Origin: Theobroma cacao
Taxonomy: Eukaryota; Streptophyta; Magnoliopsida; Malvales; Malvaceae
Assembly (NCBI RefSeq): GCF_000208745.1
Contig: NC_030856.1
Span: forward strand, 8,425,781-8,489,780
Direction of reading: 5' to 3'
Length of the DNA: 64,000 nucleotides
Position 1 is the stretch's first letter, and each line of letters begins with the position of its first letter. Shown piece by piece: positions 44,982 to 56,771 of this stretch. The notes below the pieces were generated by a model, which saw only the letters and a program-made list of their open reading frames with translations, ran no database searches and had not been told where the DNA came from. Position numbers and translations under genes: made by a program.

Positions 44982-47454
44982 ATGTCAAACAGTCTTGCCT
45001 CCTGGAACTACAAAAGGTAGTCATTTTTTGCTTCATTGTTTTGATATAATATAATAATATTTAATTGCTGTATCACAGTAATTCTCTGAACTCTCTTATC
45101 TTTGTGCTAATAGACCTATGATGTTAATTCTTTCAATTGGATTTCTCCTCTCCTTTCAGTTTTGATCTGATGGCACCAAATGACGGTATCATTGAAACTG
45201 GCTGGAAGATGATAGAGGATTTGACTACAAATGCTTATCAAATACAGCAACAGTTACTGGAAGAGATACTGGCTCAAAATGTACATACTGAATATCTTGA
45301 CAAGTTTCTCAATGGGAGTTCTGACAAGAAACTTTTCAAAGAGAAAGTTCCCATTATCAATTATGAAGACATCAAAACTTACATGGAGAAAATTGCTAAT
45401 GGAGAGCCATCAGATATCCTTTTAGCTGAACCCCTTCTTGAACTCACTCTAAGGTACAAACCATGTTGTAATTTCTTAATCTATTTTTTTTTTTTGGGTA
45501 CTTGAGAATTGTTGGTGTGTCTAATCATTACAAAGGTTTGAACATTTGACCTTGACCCCATAATGAAGAGTTTAACTTGTTAGCAGATTCTAGGTGATTC
45601 AAATTCCATTTGGTTTTTGGTTATTGTCTTGAATTGCTATGCAAAAACTTCATCAAAGTAATTTTACTGCACTGCCTTTAATTCAGCTCTGGCACCTCGG
45701 GTGGAAAGAATAAGATAATGCCTATGACAGCTAAAGAATTGGATAAAAGAACAATCATTAGAAATACTCTTCCTTGGTCTGTGATAAACAAGTAAGTTAC
45801 TAAGCTTCAGTTTCATCCTTTTCGGTTGAAACAACTTTTGATATAATGAGTAATACTGTTAATAAAGATCAATCTAGGTTGACAAATACTTGTCCTTGCT
45901 TACCAATATTCCAGGTTTGCGGATGGCTTAGAACAGGGAAAAGGAATGTACTTGTTTTTTGTCATGCCAGACATGAGAACTCCATCTGGTTTGAGGGCAA
46001 GACCTAGTCTAACAAGCTGCTTGAAGAGCAGTTATTTTCAAAAGCAGATATCCAGTGTTTACACTAGTCCTTATGCGACAATCTTGTGCTTAGACATCAA
46101 TCAAAGCGTGTACTGCCAATTTCTTTGTGGATTATTGCAAAGGGATGAGGTCTTAAGGGTTGGTGCCAGTTTTGCTAATGTTCTCGGTCGAGCTATCAGG
46201 TTCTTAAAAGATTACTGGAGAGAGCTATGTACTAATATAAGAACAGGTCAACTTAGCCATTGGATCACCGACCCTGGCTGCAGAAATGCTTTGTCTCTGA
46301 TCCTCAACAAACCAAATCCACAACTGGCAGATTCAATAGAAGGCACATGTAGTAAAAAATCATGGGAAGGGATAATTAAAGAACTTTGGCCTAGAACAAA
46401 GTTCGTAGATGTTATCATAACGGGTTCTATGGCCCAATGTATTCCAACTCTTGAATTCTATTGTGGTGGGCTCCCTTTAGTTTCATCATATTATGCTGCT
46501 TCTGAAGGTTACCTTGGTATCAATCTTGAACCACTGAGCAAGCCCTCTAATATCTCATACACTCTTCTTCCTAATATGGCATTCTATGAATTCATTCCTA
46601 TAAAGGAAAACCATCAAGAATTGGCTGATCAGCCTCAGCATTTGGAAGGCGTTTATGATGATCAGGATTGCAAAGAAACGCTAAACAAAAAGGAAGAAAT
46701 TGAACCTGTTGAGCTAGTGGACGTGAAGCTTGGTCAATGTTATGAAATTGTTGTCACTACTTTTACAGGTAAGCTCTTCACTGCTCTTGTGATCATCTTG
46801 TATGCCAATTAAACTTAGCAGCTTTCAGTTTTAGTCCCGAAGGAGGTCATGGAATAAAATATTATGTTCCTCATTATCTGAAAATTTTCAGGCCTATATA
46901 GATATAAAATTGGAGACATTCTCATGGTATCTGGTTTTCACAACAATGCTCCTCAATTTCGTTTTATGAAAAGGCAAGGTGTCCGTTTAAGCATTGATGC
47001 GGAGAGGACAGGGGAAGATGGTCTGTGGAAAGCAGTGACACAGGCTTTGCTCCTGATTGAGCCACTCGGCTTCATTCTGACCGACTATACTAGTTATGCT
47101 GATACTTGTTCTACACCAGGACTCTACGTATTATTCTGGGAGCTTAAAATGAAAGGAAGTGATGATCTTCCGGAGATTAACCCTAAGATAACAGAGGAAT
47201 GCTGCTACATTGCGGAAGAATCACTAGATTATTTGTATAGAGTTCTGAGGAAGGACAATAGGATAGGGCCATTAGAGATAAGGGTGGTAAAACATGGAAC
47301 ATTTGATGCTCTAATGGACTTTTTCATAGCGAAAGGAACTTCTGTGGGCCAATACAAGACACCCCGGTGCATCAAGTCTGAGGAAGCTTTGAAGGTAATG
47401 GATGCTGGAGTGGTTGGAGGGTATTTTAGCCAAAAGGCTCCGAAACAGGGGTAA
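44982..47454 (+). CDS. GH3 acyl acid-amido synthetase, gene A (GH3.17-like)
   Basis: Five exons, 44982-45016, 45160-45453, 45687-45791, 45915-46768, 46892-47454, join in frame to 616 residues (GH3.17 is about 610). GH3 enzymes join an amino acid to an acyl acid such as IAA through an acyl adenylate, in the cytosol. ATP-binding motif 1 is SSGTSGGKNK at about 110-119, motif 2 YYAASEGYLGIN at about 337-348, motif 3 YRYKIGD at 432-438. YTSYADTCSTPG and QYKTPRCIKS are the usual C-terminal blocks. The N-terminus DGIIETGWKMIEDLTTNA resembles GH3.17. The short first exon begins MSNSLASWNYK; a second Met in exon 2 is not conserved in gene B, which favours the exon-1 start. Substrate preference cannot be read from sequence. 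No lesion seen. Confidence 0.93.
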
Positions 47455-47984
47455 CTAAACAAATGGCATATGTATCTTTTAGTGTTCTCCCGAAGTTTTC
47501 TTCCAAGTGTCGTGTTGTGCTTGGAATTGTTTGATATTTTAATGAGATTCACTAATCAATAAAGTTATTATAAAATCTCTCCTTCACGATTTGTGTGTCT
47601 CTGATTAATCTTTTTATCAAACAAATTCAACTTTGATCAAAAACAAATTGAAGATGTCCAATTAAAAGCTTAATTGATTTATAGAATAAAAGTATATAAA
47701 ATCTTTGCAAACAATATGGGAGAATTTTACTCAAAAAGGACTTAAATACTGCCCCTGTTTTCATATATGTTTGATGTTCGCTTGCACAAGAAGAGCTAAT
47801 TCTCTTATTATCTCATAATTTTCATCTCGTTCATCTCATAAATTCGAGCTTTATACTTTCAAAATAAAGTTTCAAACTGTAACAAATTAATTATCTCTTG
47901 AACCTTAACACAAGTATCTTATTGACTAAAGTAATTTCTATCATATACAAAATGAAAAAAAGAAATAATATCTAAAAAAATCTC

Positions 47985-48400
47985 TAAACTATTTAATAAA
48001 ATTTAAATAACTTTTTATTCTTTTAATGGGTTTAATCAAACTCTTATACTTTTATTTTAAACCAAGTACGTAGTTATATTTTTATTTTGAACCAAATAAG
48101 TTTTTATAATTAATAGTTGATTTAGTCAAAATGACATTTGTCATCATATGTCCTATAATGTTGATATGACATATTAACATGCCATAATAAATGATGACGT
48201 AACATATCAATATAGTATGATGACATGGTTATGTGGCATTTTTTACTCTTATATCAGCGTCAAGTAGATATAAAATAATAAATAGTATTTTAATTAATGA
48301 CAATTAATTTACCGCCATTAGTCGTAGACGCATATTTGATCCAAGATAAAAGAAAGAAACTATTTGAATTTTCTTGAATAGTTAAAGAATTTTTTTTAGT
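47985..48400. mobile_element. MITE copy A1 (same family as 8575-9020)
   Basis: Left arm ATCTCTAAACTATTTAATAA with TTTTTATTCTTTTA is mirrored by the right arm near 48345-48400 (AAACTATTTGAATTTTCTTG). The core has the GTCATATGTCC and ATTAACATG phrases of the family. It sits at the same place behind gene A as the copy at 59757 does behind gene B, so it predates the duplication. Confidence 0.68.
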
Positions 48401-48463
48401 AGTAAGCCAAAAAAAAACAATTGCTATCAATATGACTATAATTAGTAAGAGGCATATGATTTA

Positions 48464-49494
48464 GGGGTATTTTAAAAAATAGTCCTTAAAGATAAGATAT
48501 TTTTAAAAATAGCCTTCTTTATAGTTTTAACTATTTTTAGCCAAGTTGGACAAAATTACCCTTAATGAAGTTACACGCTATGATGTTACACGCCATGTAT
48601 AAAAATCTGTGACAAGTCCTGGTTAGCGTGTTACACGCTATGTATAAAAATCTGTGACACGCCATGTACAAAAATTTGTGACCAGCTATGGTTAACGTGT
48701 GACACGCTATGTACAAAAACATGTGACATGTCATGTACAACGTGTTACACGTCATGTACAAAAACCTGTGATAAGCCATGGTTAGCATGTGACACGCCAT
48801 ATACAAAAGCTTGTGACAAGCCATGGTTAGCGTGTGACATGCCATGTACAAAAACCTGTGACACGTCATATACAAAAACCTGTGAAACTTCAAATCCTCT
48901 CAACTTTTTTTTTTTGACAATTTAACACAGATTAAAGTGTTTCTAACATGTTTTCATAAACCAAATACAAATGTTTTTTTATCTAAAATACCTACTTTGA
49001 CTAAAAAAAAAATTCTATGAAAACTTAGATTTATAAATTTCAAAATTTTGAGTTTATTAATATCTAGGTCTCGAATTGATTCAATTAAATGCTATTTTAT
49101 ACATTTGTGATGATTTCTACCATTTTAGTTTTATCCAAAATACCTAAAAATCAAATTTCCTAAACATTCACCCACCCAAGCACGTCAAAACCATTGCTTG
49201 GTGTCTTGAAAACGTGAGAGAGAGAAATCTGAAAACGTGAGAGAGAGAAATCGAAAGTACAGCAGACGAATGCTGAACAGAAAAATTGATAAAATTTGAG
49301 AGACTGGGATGGTGAGAGAGAAATCCGAAGCACAAATGGGGAGAAATGGTAATTGAATGGTTTAATTTATTTGAAATAGTTTAAAGGGTATTTTCGTCAA
49401 GTTATGATTAAATATGGCTAAAAACATTTAAATTTATTTTGATAGTTACTTTTAAAATATTTTTATAAAAAAGGTCATTTTTCACAATTTTCTC
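48464..49494. mobile_element. Mutator-type non-autonomous element with long TIRs and a minisatellite core
   Basis: Terminal inverted repeats of about 100 bp run 48464-48566 (ending ACAAAATTACCC) and 49384-49494 (reverse complement GAGAAAATTGTGAAAAATGACC, later TTTTTAGCCA and GACGAAAATACCC). The flank TATGATTTA (48455-48463) recurs after the element as TATGCGATTTA (49495-49505), a 9-bp target duplication with two extra bases. The paralogous site after gene B (about 60225-60245) reads ATATGATTATTAGTGC with no element: an empty site. The core holds a tandem array (48569-48888). No transposase. Confidence 0.82.
48569..48888 (-). repeat. 45-bp composite minisatellite inside the Mutator-type element
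   Basis: Alternating 24-bp and 21-bp half-units (for example ACACGCCATGTACAAAAACC plus TGTG, and GACAAGCCATGGTTAGCGTG plus T) repeat about seven times with substitutions and skipped half-units. Both half-unit lengths are multiples of three, so the minus strand stays open and reads repeats of HRFLYMAC and HTLTMAC. That is a by-product of unit length; I do not call a protein. Confidence 0.8.
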
Positions 49495-49573
49495 TATGCG
49501 ATTTATTAGTGCTAAATAGGGAGAATATTAACTGCCATAGGCACAATGGAGTGAACATAAGGATTAAAATAAT

Positions 49574-50048
49574 TTAGGAATAATGCTTGAATAAGCTCCT
49601 ACATTATCTAGGAAAGTTTCAATAAGTTCTTATTCTTTTATTACGTTTAATCAAACGATCGTATTTTTATTTTAGATCAAATAAGTTCTTATGACTAATA
49701 ATTGACTAATTGTCATTAGTCAAAATATCACTTGTCATTTTATACTATTTATTGCAAAAGCAGCACGGGGGCTAGGTTATAGCACTGACATGATGTTAAC
49801 GTGGATGGTGAAAAATGTGGCATGGTTACGTTATCATGTCAAATTAACATGTCATATTATCATCAATTATGATATGTCAACATGTCATATATTTTTAATT
49901 ATAATATATTAGCATACCACGTCAACGTCACCTAATTTAAAATAACAAATAACATTTTGATTAAATCAATCACTAATCATAAAAGCTTTTAACTCAAAAT
50001 AAAAATATAAAAATTTATTTAAAAATTTTGCCAATAATTTATTTGAAT
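49574..50048. mobile_element. MITE copy A2 (same family as 8575-9020)
   Basis: The left arm near 49574-49710 (AATAAGTTCTTATTCTTTTA, ATTTTTATTTTAGATCAAAT) is mirrored by the right arm near 49925-50048 (AACTCAAAATAAAAATATAA, AATTTATTTGAATTCCATAT). The core contains CATGTCATATTATCATCAAT. Its counterpart behind gene B is at 60308-60770. Confidence 0.68.
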
Positions 50049-50520
50049 TCCATATTCATCTGTCAATATTTAATGCATGTAGAAATGAAATATATGAACA
50101 ATGAGAACTATTGCAGAGAGTTTTAGAAATTGATAGAAATTAAAATATTCCTTTTAAAATGAAAAATGGAAGATTTGAACTAGAGTTTCAACCATTGAGT
50201 TAAATATTTTAATATAAAAAAATGAATAAAAAATTATATGGAGTAAAATATATATTAATGTTACAAAATTTTTATCTTGAGCATGAAAATTCATATAAGA
50301 TAAATTCAATTGTGTACTCAAATCACATTTAAATAAAAAAACTAATGATGATTTTTTTATGTCAAACAGTCAAATTCTTGGACTCAACACGTTATATCAT
50401 TTCACCATATAACTTTCTTGAGAAATCTTAGTTTTAATTATTATTTTTTATTTTATAAAATCAAACCATCAAACTTTCAAAATTCTTTTATCATCCCAAA
50501 TAGTGGAAGCTTAAAATTAA

Positions 50521-50574
50521 ACCAAGGCATTACGTATTATTCTGGGAGCTCATAATGAAAGGAAGCCATGATCT
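50521..50574 (+). pseudogene. 54-bp GH3 exon 5 fragment at the duplication junction
   Basis: ACCAAGGCATTACGTATTAT and the following TCTGGGAGCT...ATGAAAGGAAGCCATGATCT match GH3 exon 5 (pseudogene 2, about 52899-52952) with a few mismatches. The fragment ends where the unit-2 module AATAGCAACCGACATGGGC begins. It marks the breakpoint between the two tandem units. Confidence 0.85.
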
Positions 50575-51301
50575 AATAGCAACCGACATGGGCAACCGGC
50601 AGTAGTTAGTAGGAGGAGGTTTTCTGATTGATCATATGCTTGTTGTTTAGCCATCTGTTAAACTTTTGCGTGGCTGCTTTGTACTTTTGTACAGATTTTG
50701 GTCACGGTTTGTCTCCTCCACTGGTTTGTGGTCTGTAAGCTGCCTGGGTTGAAAGTGGGGAGGGTAGAGCCGCTCGATGATCACTCAGGTTTTGTTCTCT
50801 CTCTCTGTCTCTTTATATATATATATGTAAATTGACTTGTATACGCCAAAGCTGCTTCAGGTTCTCTTCTACCTGATCAGGTTATTGGCACTGCTACCAG
50901 TGTCTGTGGTAGCTTCTGTACCGCCACTACACACTGGGCACTGCCAGTAGTACAAGTATATATGCTTGCTGTGCACGCCCAACGGAAGGAAAACATAGCT
51001 CAAGTATGATTGCAGAAAGCATACCGCATCCTCCTTCCTCGAGAGCTAGGAAGGACCATCCTCTTCCTTGCTGTAATTTTGAAGAACTTTACGCTTTATG
51101 GAACCTAATTAACTTGATTCGATCCTCTCAATAAATTATTACTATTATTATTTTTTTAAGTAAGGTTTTATAGGACCATCATTTTACTTATTATACTATC
51201 CATCTCATTTTTTTTGTCAATTTTTTTAAATGTTTCAAAATTATGCCCATTTTTCTTTTTTGAACACTTAATATTTTAGGTTTAATTTTCTATATTCTAA
51301 G

Positions 51302-53237
51302 CATTGCAAAGGTTTGAACATTTGACCTTGACCTTATAATGAGGAGTTTAACTTGTTAGTAGCAAATTCCATTTGGTTTTTGATTATTGTCTTGCTTTGC
51401 TATACAAAATTGTTCTTCAAAGTAATTCTACTGCCCTGCCTTTGATCCAGCTCTGGCAGCTCGGGTGGAAAGAATAAGATTATGCCTATGACAGCTAAAG
51501 AAATGGATAAAAGAACAATCATTAGAAATACTCTTCCTTGGTCTGTGATAAACAAGTTAGTTGATAAGCTTCAATTTCATTATTTTTGGTTGAAACAACT
51601 TCTAATAAAATGAGAAATACTTTTAATAAAGATCAATCTAGGTTGATAAATACTTGTCTGTGCTTACCAATATTCCACATTTATCGATGGCTTAGAACGA
51701 GGAAAAGGAATGTGCTTGTTCTTTGTCGTTCCAGACATTAAAACTCCATCTGGTTTGAGGGCAAGAACTATTCTAACCAGCTGCTTGAAGAACAGTTATT
51801 TTGAAAGGCAGATGTCCAGTGTTTATACTAGTCCTTATGCCACAATCTTGTGCTTAGACATCAATCAAAGCATGTACTGCCAATTTCTTTGTGGATTATT
51901 ACAAAGGGATGAGGTCTTAAGGGTTGGTACCGGTTTTTCTTATGTTCTGGCTCGAGCTATCAGGTTTTTAAAAGATTACTGGAGAGAGCTATGTGATAAT
52001 ATAAGAACAGGTGAACTTAGCGATTGAATCACCGACCATGGCTGCAGAAATGCTTTGTCGCTAATCCTCAACAAACCAAATCCACAACTGGCAGATTCAA
52101 TAGAAGGCGCATGTAGTAGAAAATCATGGTAAGGGATAATTAATTAAAGAACTTCGGCCTAGAACAAAGTTCGTAGATGTTATCATAACGGGTTCTATGG
52201 CCCAATGTATTCCAACGCTTGAATTCTATTGTGGTGGGCTCCCTTTAGTTTCATCATATTATGCTGCTTCTGAAGGTTACCTTGGTATCAATCTTGAACC
52301 ACTGAGCAAGCCCTCTAATATCTCATACACACTCTTCTTCCTAATATGGCATTCTATGAATTCATTCCTATAAAGTAAAACCATACAGAATTTGCGGATC
52401 AGCCTCAGCATTTGGAAGGCGTTTATGGTCAGGATTGCGCAGAAACGCAGGACAAAAAGGAAGAAACTGAACCTGTTGAGCTGGTGGACGTGAAGCTCGG
52501 TCAATGTTATGAAGTTGTTGTCACTACTTTTACAGGTAAGCTCTTCACTGCTCTTGTGATCATCTTGTATGTCAATTAAGCTTTGCAGCTTTCCCTTTTA
52601 GTCCCGAAGGAGCTCATGGAATAAAATATTATGATTTTATTTCTCATAATTATTTGAAAACTTTTCACGCCTATACAGATACAAAATTGGAGACATTCTC
52701 ATGGTAACTGGTTTTCACAACAATGCTCCACAATTTCATTTTATGAAAAGGCATGGTGTCCTTTTAAGCATTGATGTGGAGAGTACAAGGGAAGATGGCC
52801 TGTCGAAGGCAGTGACACAGGCAAAGCTCCTGATTGAGCCACTCGGCTTCATTCTGACCTACTATACTAGCTATGCTGATACTTGTTCTACACCAGGGCA
52901 CTACGTATTATTCTGGGAACTTAAAATGAAAGGAAGCCATGATCTTCTGGAGATTAATCCTAAGATAACAGAGGAATGCAGCTACATTGTGGAGGAATCA
53001 CTAGATTATACGTATAGAGTTCTGAGGAGGGGCAACAGGATGGGGCCATTAGAGATAAGAGTGGTAAAACATGGAACATTTGATGCTCTAATGGACTTGT
53101 TCATAGCAAAAGGAACTTCTGTGAGCCAATACAAGACACCCCGGTGCATCAAATCTGAGGAAGCTTTGAAGATAATGGATGCTGGGGTGGTTGGAAGGTA
53201 TTTTAGCCCTAAGGCTCCTTGGGAGGAAACTAAATAA
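51302..53237 (+). pseudogene. GH3 pseudogene 2 (starts in intron 2)
   Basis: GH3 homology begins at about 51302 inside intron 2 (CATTGCAAAGGTTTGAACAT), fused to unrelated upstream DNA. Exon 3 (51451-51555), exon 4 (51679-52535) and exon 5 (52669-53237) are present; exons 1-2 are missing. Lesions are TGA for the Trp codon at about 52023, TAA after SW, the ATTAA insertion, the extra AC in TCATACACAC, and AAGTAAAACC. The exon 4 acceptor is changed (CCAC for CCAG) and so is that of exon 5 (TTTTCAC for TTTTCAG). Exon 5 itself is still open to 53237. Motif 1 reads SSGSSGG, with Thr replaced by Ser. Confidence 0.93.
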
Positions 53238-55068
53238 ATGGCATATTGGTCATGGCATATCTTTTGGTGTTTTCCCCAAGCTCACTTCCAAGTGTTGTAC
53301 TTGGAGTCACTTGATAATTTATTGAGATTCAATAACAAGTGCTGCACCGTTGTACCTGCAACGGGACATTATAGGTAATTAAGAGTTGAGATAATTGGTG
53401 AATAAAATAAATAGAATTTTAAAGTTTGAACAAAAGACTTTGTATAATTATGATAATTGATGAATTTCATATTTTAAAAATTCTATAGCACAAGTTATAT
53501 ATTAATATTTAATTGTTACCCTAATCAAGACTTGATTGCAGAAGCATGACATATGTATAGCCTTTCCTTTCTCGAGAGCTAGCTAGCTAGCTAGCTAAGG
53601 ACCATCTTCTTACTTTCTATATTTTGGAACACCTTTACGCTTTATTTCTCTTTGAGTTTGGTCCATCAAATTTGGCTTTTTATTGCAACTAATTAACTTT
53701 ACTCGATCATCTCAATTTGTTTATTTATTTTTTAACTCAAGCACTTGTATATATATTTTATTGTCACGTTGATTAAAAAAAAAAAACTTATCATTGCAAA
53801 GAGCATTATCTTCCTTATTACTTATTACTCTCTTAGTCTCATTTCCTTTTTAGATGTTCCAAATTTATGTCCATTTTTCTTTTATGAACACCTAATATTC
53901 TTCCTTCTTTTATATTTTGACATTGATAGGCGCAGCATCAATTTATTAAAAAAAATGCACACTAAAACCAGTGTTTTTTCCTAAATTTCGTTAAAGGGAT
54001 AAGATAATAGTAGAAGGAGTATATTTTTGAAGAACTTTACATTTGTGTATCTTTTGAGTTTGGTCCATTAAATTTGTTATTGTATTGCCACTATTATCCT
54101 TGTAAAACTCGATAAATTTATTTATTTTTTTACGTGTCTCCAAAATCATGTGATACACATTTTCATATTCTTTAACGCTTAAAATTTATATTTACTATTT
54201 TATATCATATAAAAATATATTAATTTATTTTTAAGTTGTAAAAGTCGAAAGATTCTCGCATAATTGTCTATTAAATATAAGTTCATTATGACATGCTAGC
54301 TAATTAAAGTTATTTCTTTTAATAATTTTTTAAGTTGAATATTATTTAATCATTGGCGAATATATTCCTGATGCCATGGAGGGGCCTATAACAATTTCGG
54401 CTGTTATCCATGGTGCCACTATGCTGGCGACGGGAATTTATTTTTAATAGAAGACAATCACATAAGGGGATTCTTTTGTTTTCAAAATAATAAAGTATTT
54501 AATTGAATTGATAAATTTGTTAATTTTGAGTCTAATTAATGTAGACATATATTTAGATTTTTGAGATTCGAGTTGTTTTAGATTTCAACTCAATTTGTTT
54601 TCCATTTATCATGGAATCATTTCGAATTTCAATTTATTTTAAGTTGAGTATTGGATCATTTCTGATTTGAATTTGAGTTAGACTATTTTATTTTATTATT
54701 AGGTTATAGTCGGTTTTGGTTTTGAATAGATTGAGTCAAGTTTCTAAAATTGGATCAAATTTTACCAAGTATTGGTTTGGTAATTTTATGACAAACACCC
54801 AATCACTTAACATTCACACGATTAGAAACGTTAAAAAATCATACACATCAAAGACAAGAATTTTAACCCGGTTCGACACAATTCACTTTATCTACATCCA
54901 CAAATGAGAGAAAAATCCATTAAATGTAGAGAAGTTTAGTCAACGTGCAAGTCAATATCACTCGAAGCTAAAATCCCAATCAATCTCTAAACACAAACAC
55001 TAAGACACAACAAAAAATCTAAAATCTAACTACAAGTACAAACTCATGTACATAAAGCACTGTTCCTT
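53238..55068. other. Flank of pseudogene 2 up to the gene B promoter
   Basis: 53238-54640 matches the flank of pseudogene 1, including the (AGCT)n run at 53577-53597. 54640-55065 has no counterpart in unit 1 and includes ACCCGGTTCGACACAATTCA; I do not identify it. There is no coding region. Confidence 0.5.
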
Positions 55069-55288
55069 AACAATTCTCTGTGCACTCAGCGTTTTAAATC
55101 TTACAACTCTAATTACATATTGTCCTATTGAGACTCCTCTATATTTATAGCTTACTCACTTGACCACCAGAAAAACCTCTCCTCCTGGAAAAAGAAGATA
55201 TTGGAAACTGATCCCTCATCATCTTAAGTATTCACTGTACTTTAACCATATTGACTGTTTGCATTTCCAGCTTCTTAAAGAATATAAA

Positions 55289-55438
55289 TGTCTCATCAGC
55301 ATATGATAATCATGGAATAAAATATAATTTTTTCCACTTCCCTCCTAGCTAATTTAATTTTCAAATATAGAGCTTTTTCATACTTTGCACCCTTATAAAA
55401 GCTGTTTCTAGCTTTCCTCACACCATTGTCAATGTCTC
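55289..55438 (+). promoter_or_regulatory. GH3 gene B ancestral promoter: two TGTCTC sites and TATA box
   Basis: TGTCTC at 55289-55294 and TATAAAA at 55394-55400 match the gene A promoter. A second TGTCTC at 55433-55438 is new in this copy, because gene A has TGCCTC there. In gene B the TATA box is about 1.37 kb from the ATG because of the insertion at 55573-56650. Confidence 0.5.
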
Positions 55439-55572
55439 ATGCAAAGTCTCTTAGTTTTACAAGTCTGTTTTTCTCTTTAAGTATTTCTTGGTTTTTATTC
55501 TCTCTCTCGGTTTCCTCATCCAAACTCTTTTAACATTTTTGCAGGAATTACATATATATATATATATATATA

Positions 55573-56650
55573 ATCTTGGTTTCTTTTTTTTTTTATTTGG
55601 CCAGAAAAATATTTTAGCGTCAAGGAGAGAATTAATGCTGTTGAGAAGCTGCTGATTGAAGAGAGAGAGCAATACCTGAATTTGGTTAGTGTTGGACTCA
55701 GTTTTTCACATTTTCCACCCTTGTAAAGAATTCTATTTTATGTGCTCCTTTTGTATTGTGATATATTGGAATTTTCTAATAATTAATATTATACATTATT
55801 TCTTTTTTTGTTATAAATTAATTCGAGGTGAATTGACATGAAACCTTCAAGGGAAATCAGATTTCATACTCGTTTTTAGCTGCCTAAATAATTTTCTATG
55901 CACTCATAGAGATTGTTGGGAGTTTTGAGCTTACAATTATACATCTATAAAGAGATGAAGTTTAGGCTCTTTGGAATTCTTCATATTAAAAGTGTGTAAT
56001 GTCCCAATGCTTACATTGAAAAATTGTAAGAGAGTCCTTAATTAAAGTGCTTCTGTAGGCAAAAATCATGATGCTCTTTAAGGTAAAGTGGAATATATTA
56101 CAGTTCTATTGTTGATTCTATATATTTTTATATAAAATAATAATATTATAATTGATTTGGAATTTTAATTATTGTCGATTTTCTTTTCACTTTTTATTTT
56201 ACGTTATGAAAATTTTTCAAAAATAAAAAATAGCAAAAGCAATCACCAGAAATGGAATCATAAATAGGAAAGTAATGTTTAGATCTTCCCATATTGTTTG
56301 AAAACTATATATATATATATTGAAGTTAATGCTTGCATGTGTCAAGTGGACAAAATGACAAGTGACAATCCACTTGAATATCATACATGTTTGTATGTGC
56401 TTTGCTTAGTGTTGAAGACCACTACGTGTAGCTATGCATGGTACTATGACAATCATGTTTTACACTTGTTTCTCATGTATTAACGAGTGCTATATTTATT
56501 GATAATATGTGTTAATGAGCTGTATATATATATGTTGAATATGAATGAAACTAGTGTGGCCTTCTCTCTTTGTTTATCTCTGTTTAAGAGATATAAAACA
56601 GAGACTGCATCCAACAGCCATTTTCTCTCTCTCTCCCAAAATTATAACAA
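55573..56650. other. 1.1-kb insertion within a TA microsatellite, 5' leader region of GH3 gene B
   Basis: In gene A the leader runs TTTTTGCAGTAA, a (TA)n run, then ATGTTCTTTTCTATA without a break (44858-44896). In gene B the same left flank ends in (TA)n at 55552-55572 and the right flank resumes after another (TA)n at 56650-56670. Between lies about 1.08 kb with no match in unit 1. 55602-55684 is exon-like: an open frame containing INAVEKLLIEEREQYLNL followed by GTTAGTG. I do not recognise it. Confidence 0.7.
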
Positions 56651-56771
56651 TATATATTTATATATATATACATGTTCTTTTCTATAACCCCAATTATAAG
56701 CTTTTTAATATGTTGTGTTTTTGTTTTCAATCAGCTTACAATTCTGAATCAAGTATCTGTTTCCAACCACT

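Larger units (their letters stand above)
37842..50504. repeat. Tandem segmental duplication, unit 1 (GH3 pseudogene 1 plus GH3 gene A)
   Basis: The module starting CTAATAGCAACCGACATGGG is at 37842 and again near 50573. The GH3 pseudogene body and 3' flank (39389-42220) match 51817-54640. The GH3 gene and flanks (about 44385-50504) match 55070-61118. Order and orientation are the same, so this is a direct tandem duplication with a period of about 12 kb. Unit 1 carries two extra elements (42281-44381, 48464-49494). Confidence 0.88.

Noticed and set aside
46769..46812. Readthrough ends of GH3 exon 4 (GKLFTALVIILYAN)
   Set aside because: This is intron translation after the GTAAG donor at 46769. 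Splicing to 46892 restores GLYRYKIGD. The same holds for gene B.
48537..48893. Minus-strand open frame of 118 codons with repeated HRFLYMAC units
   Set aside because: It is a by-product of minisatellite half-units whose lengths are multiples of three, inside a Mutator-type element. No domain or gene structure supports it.
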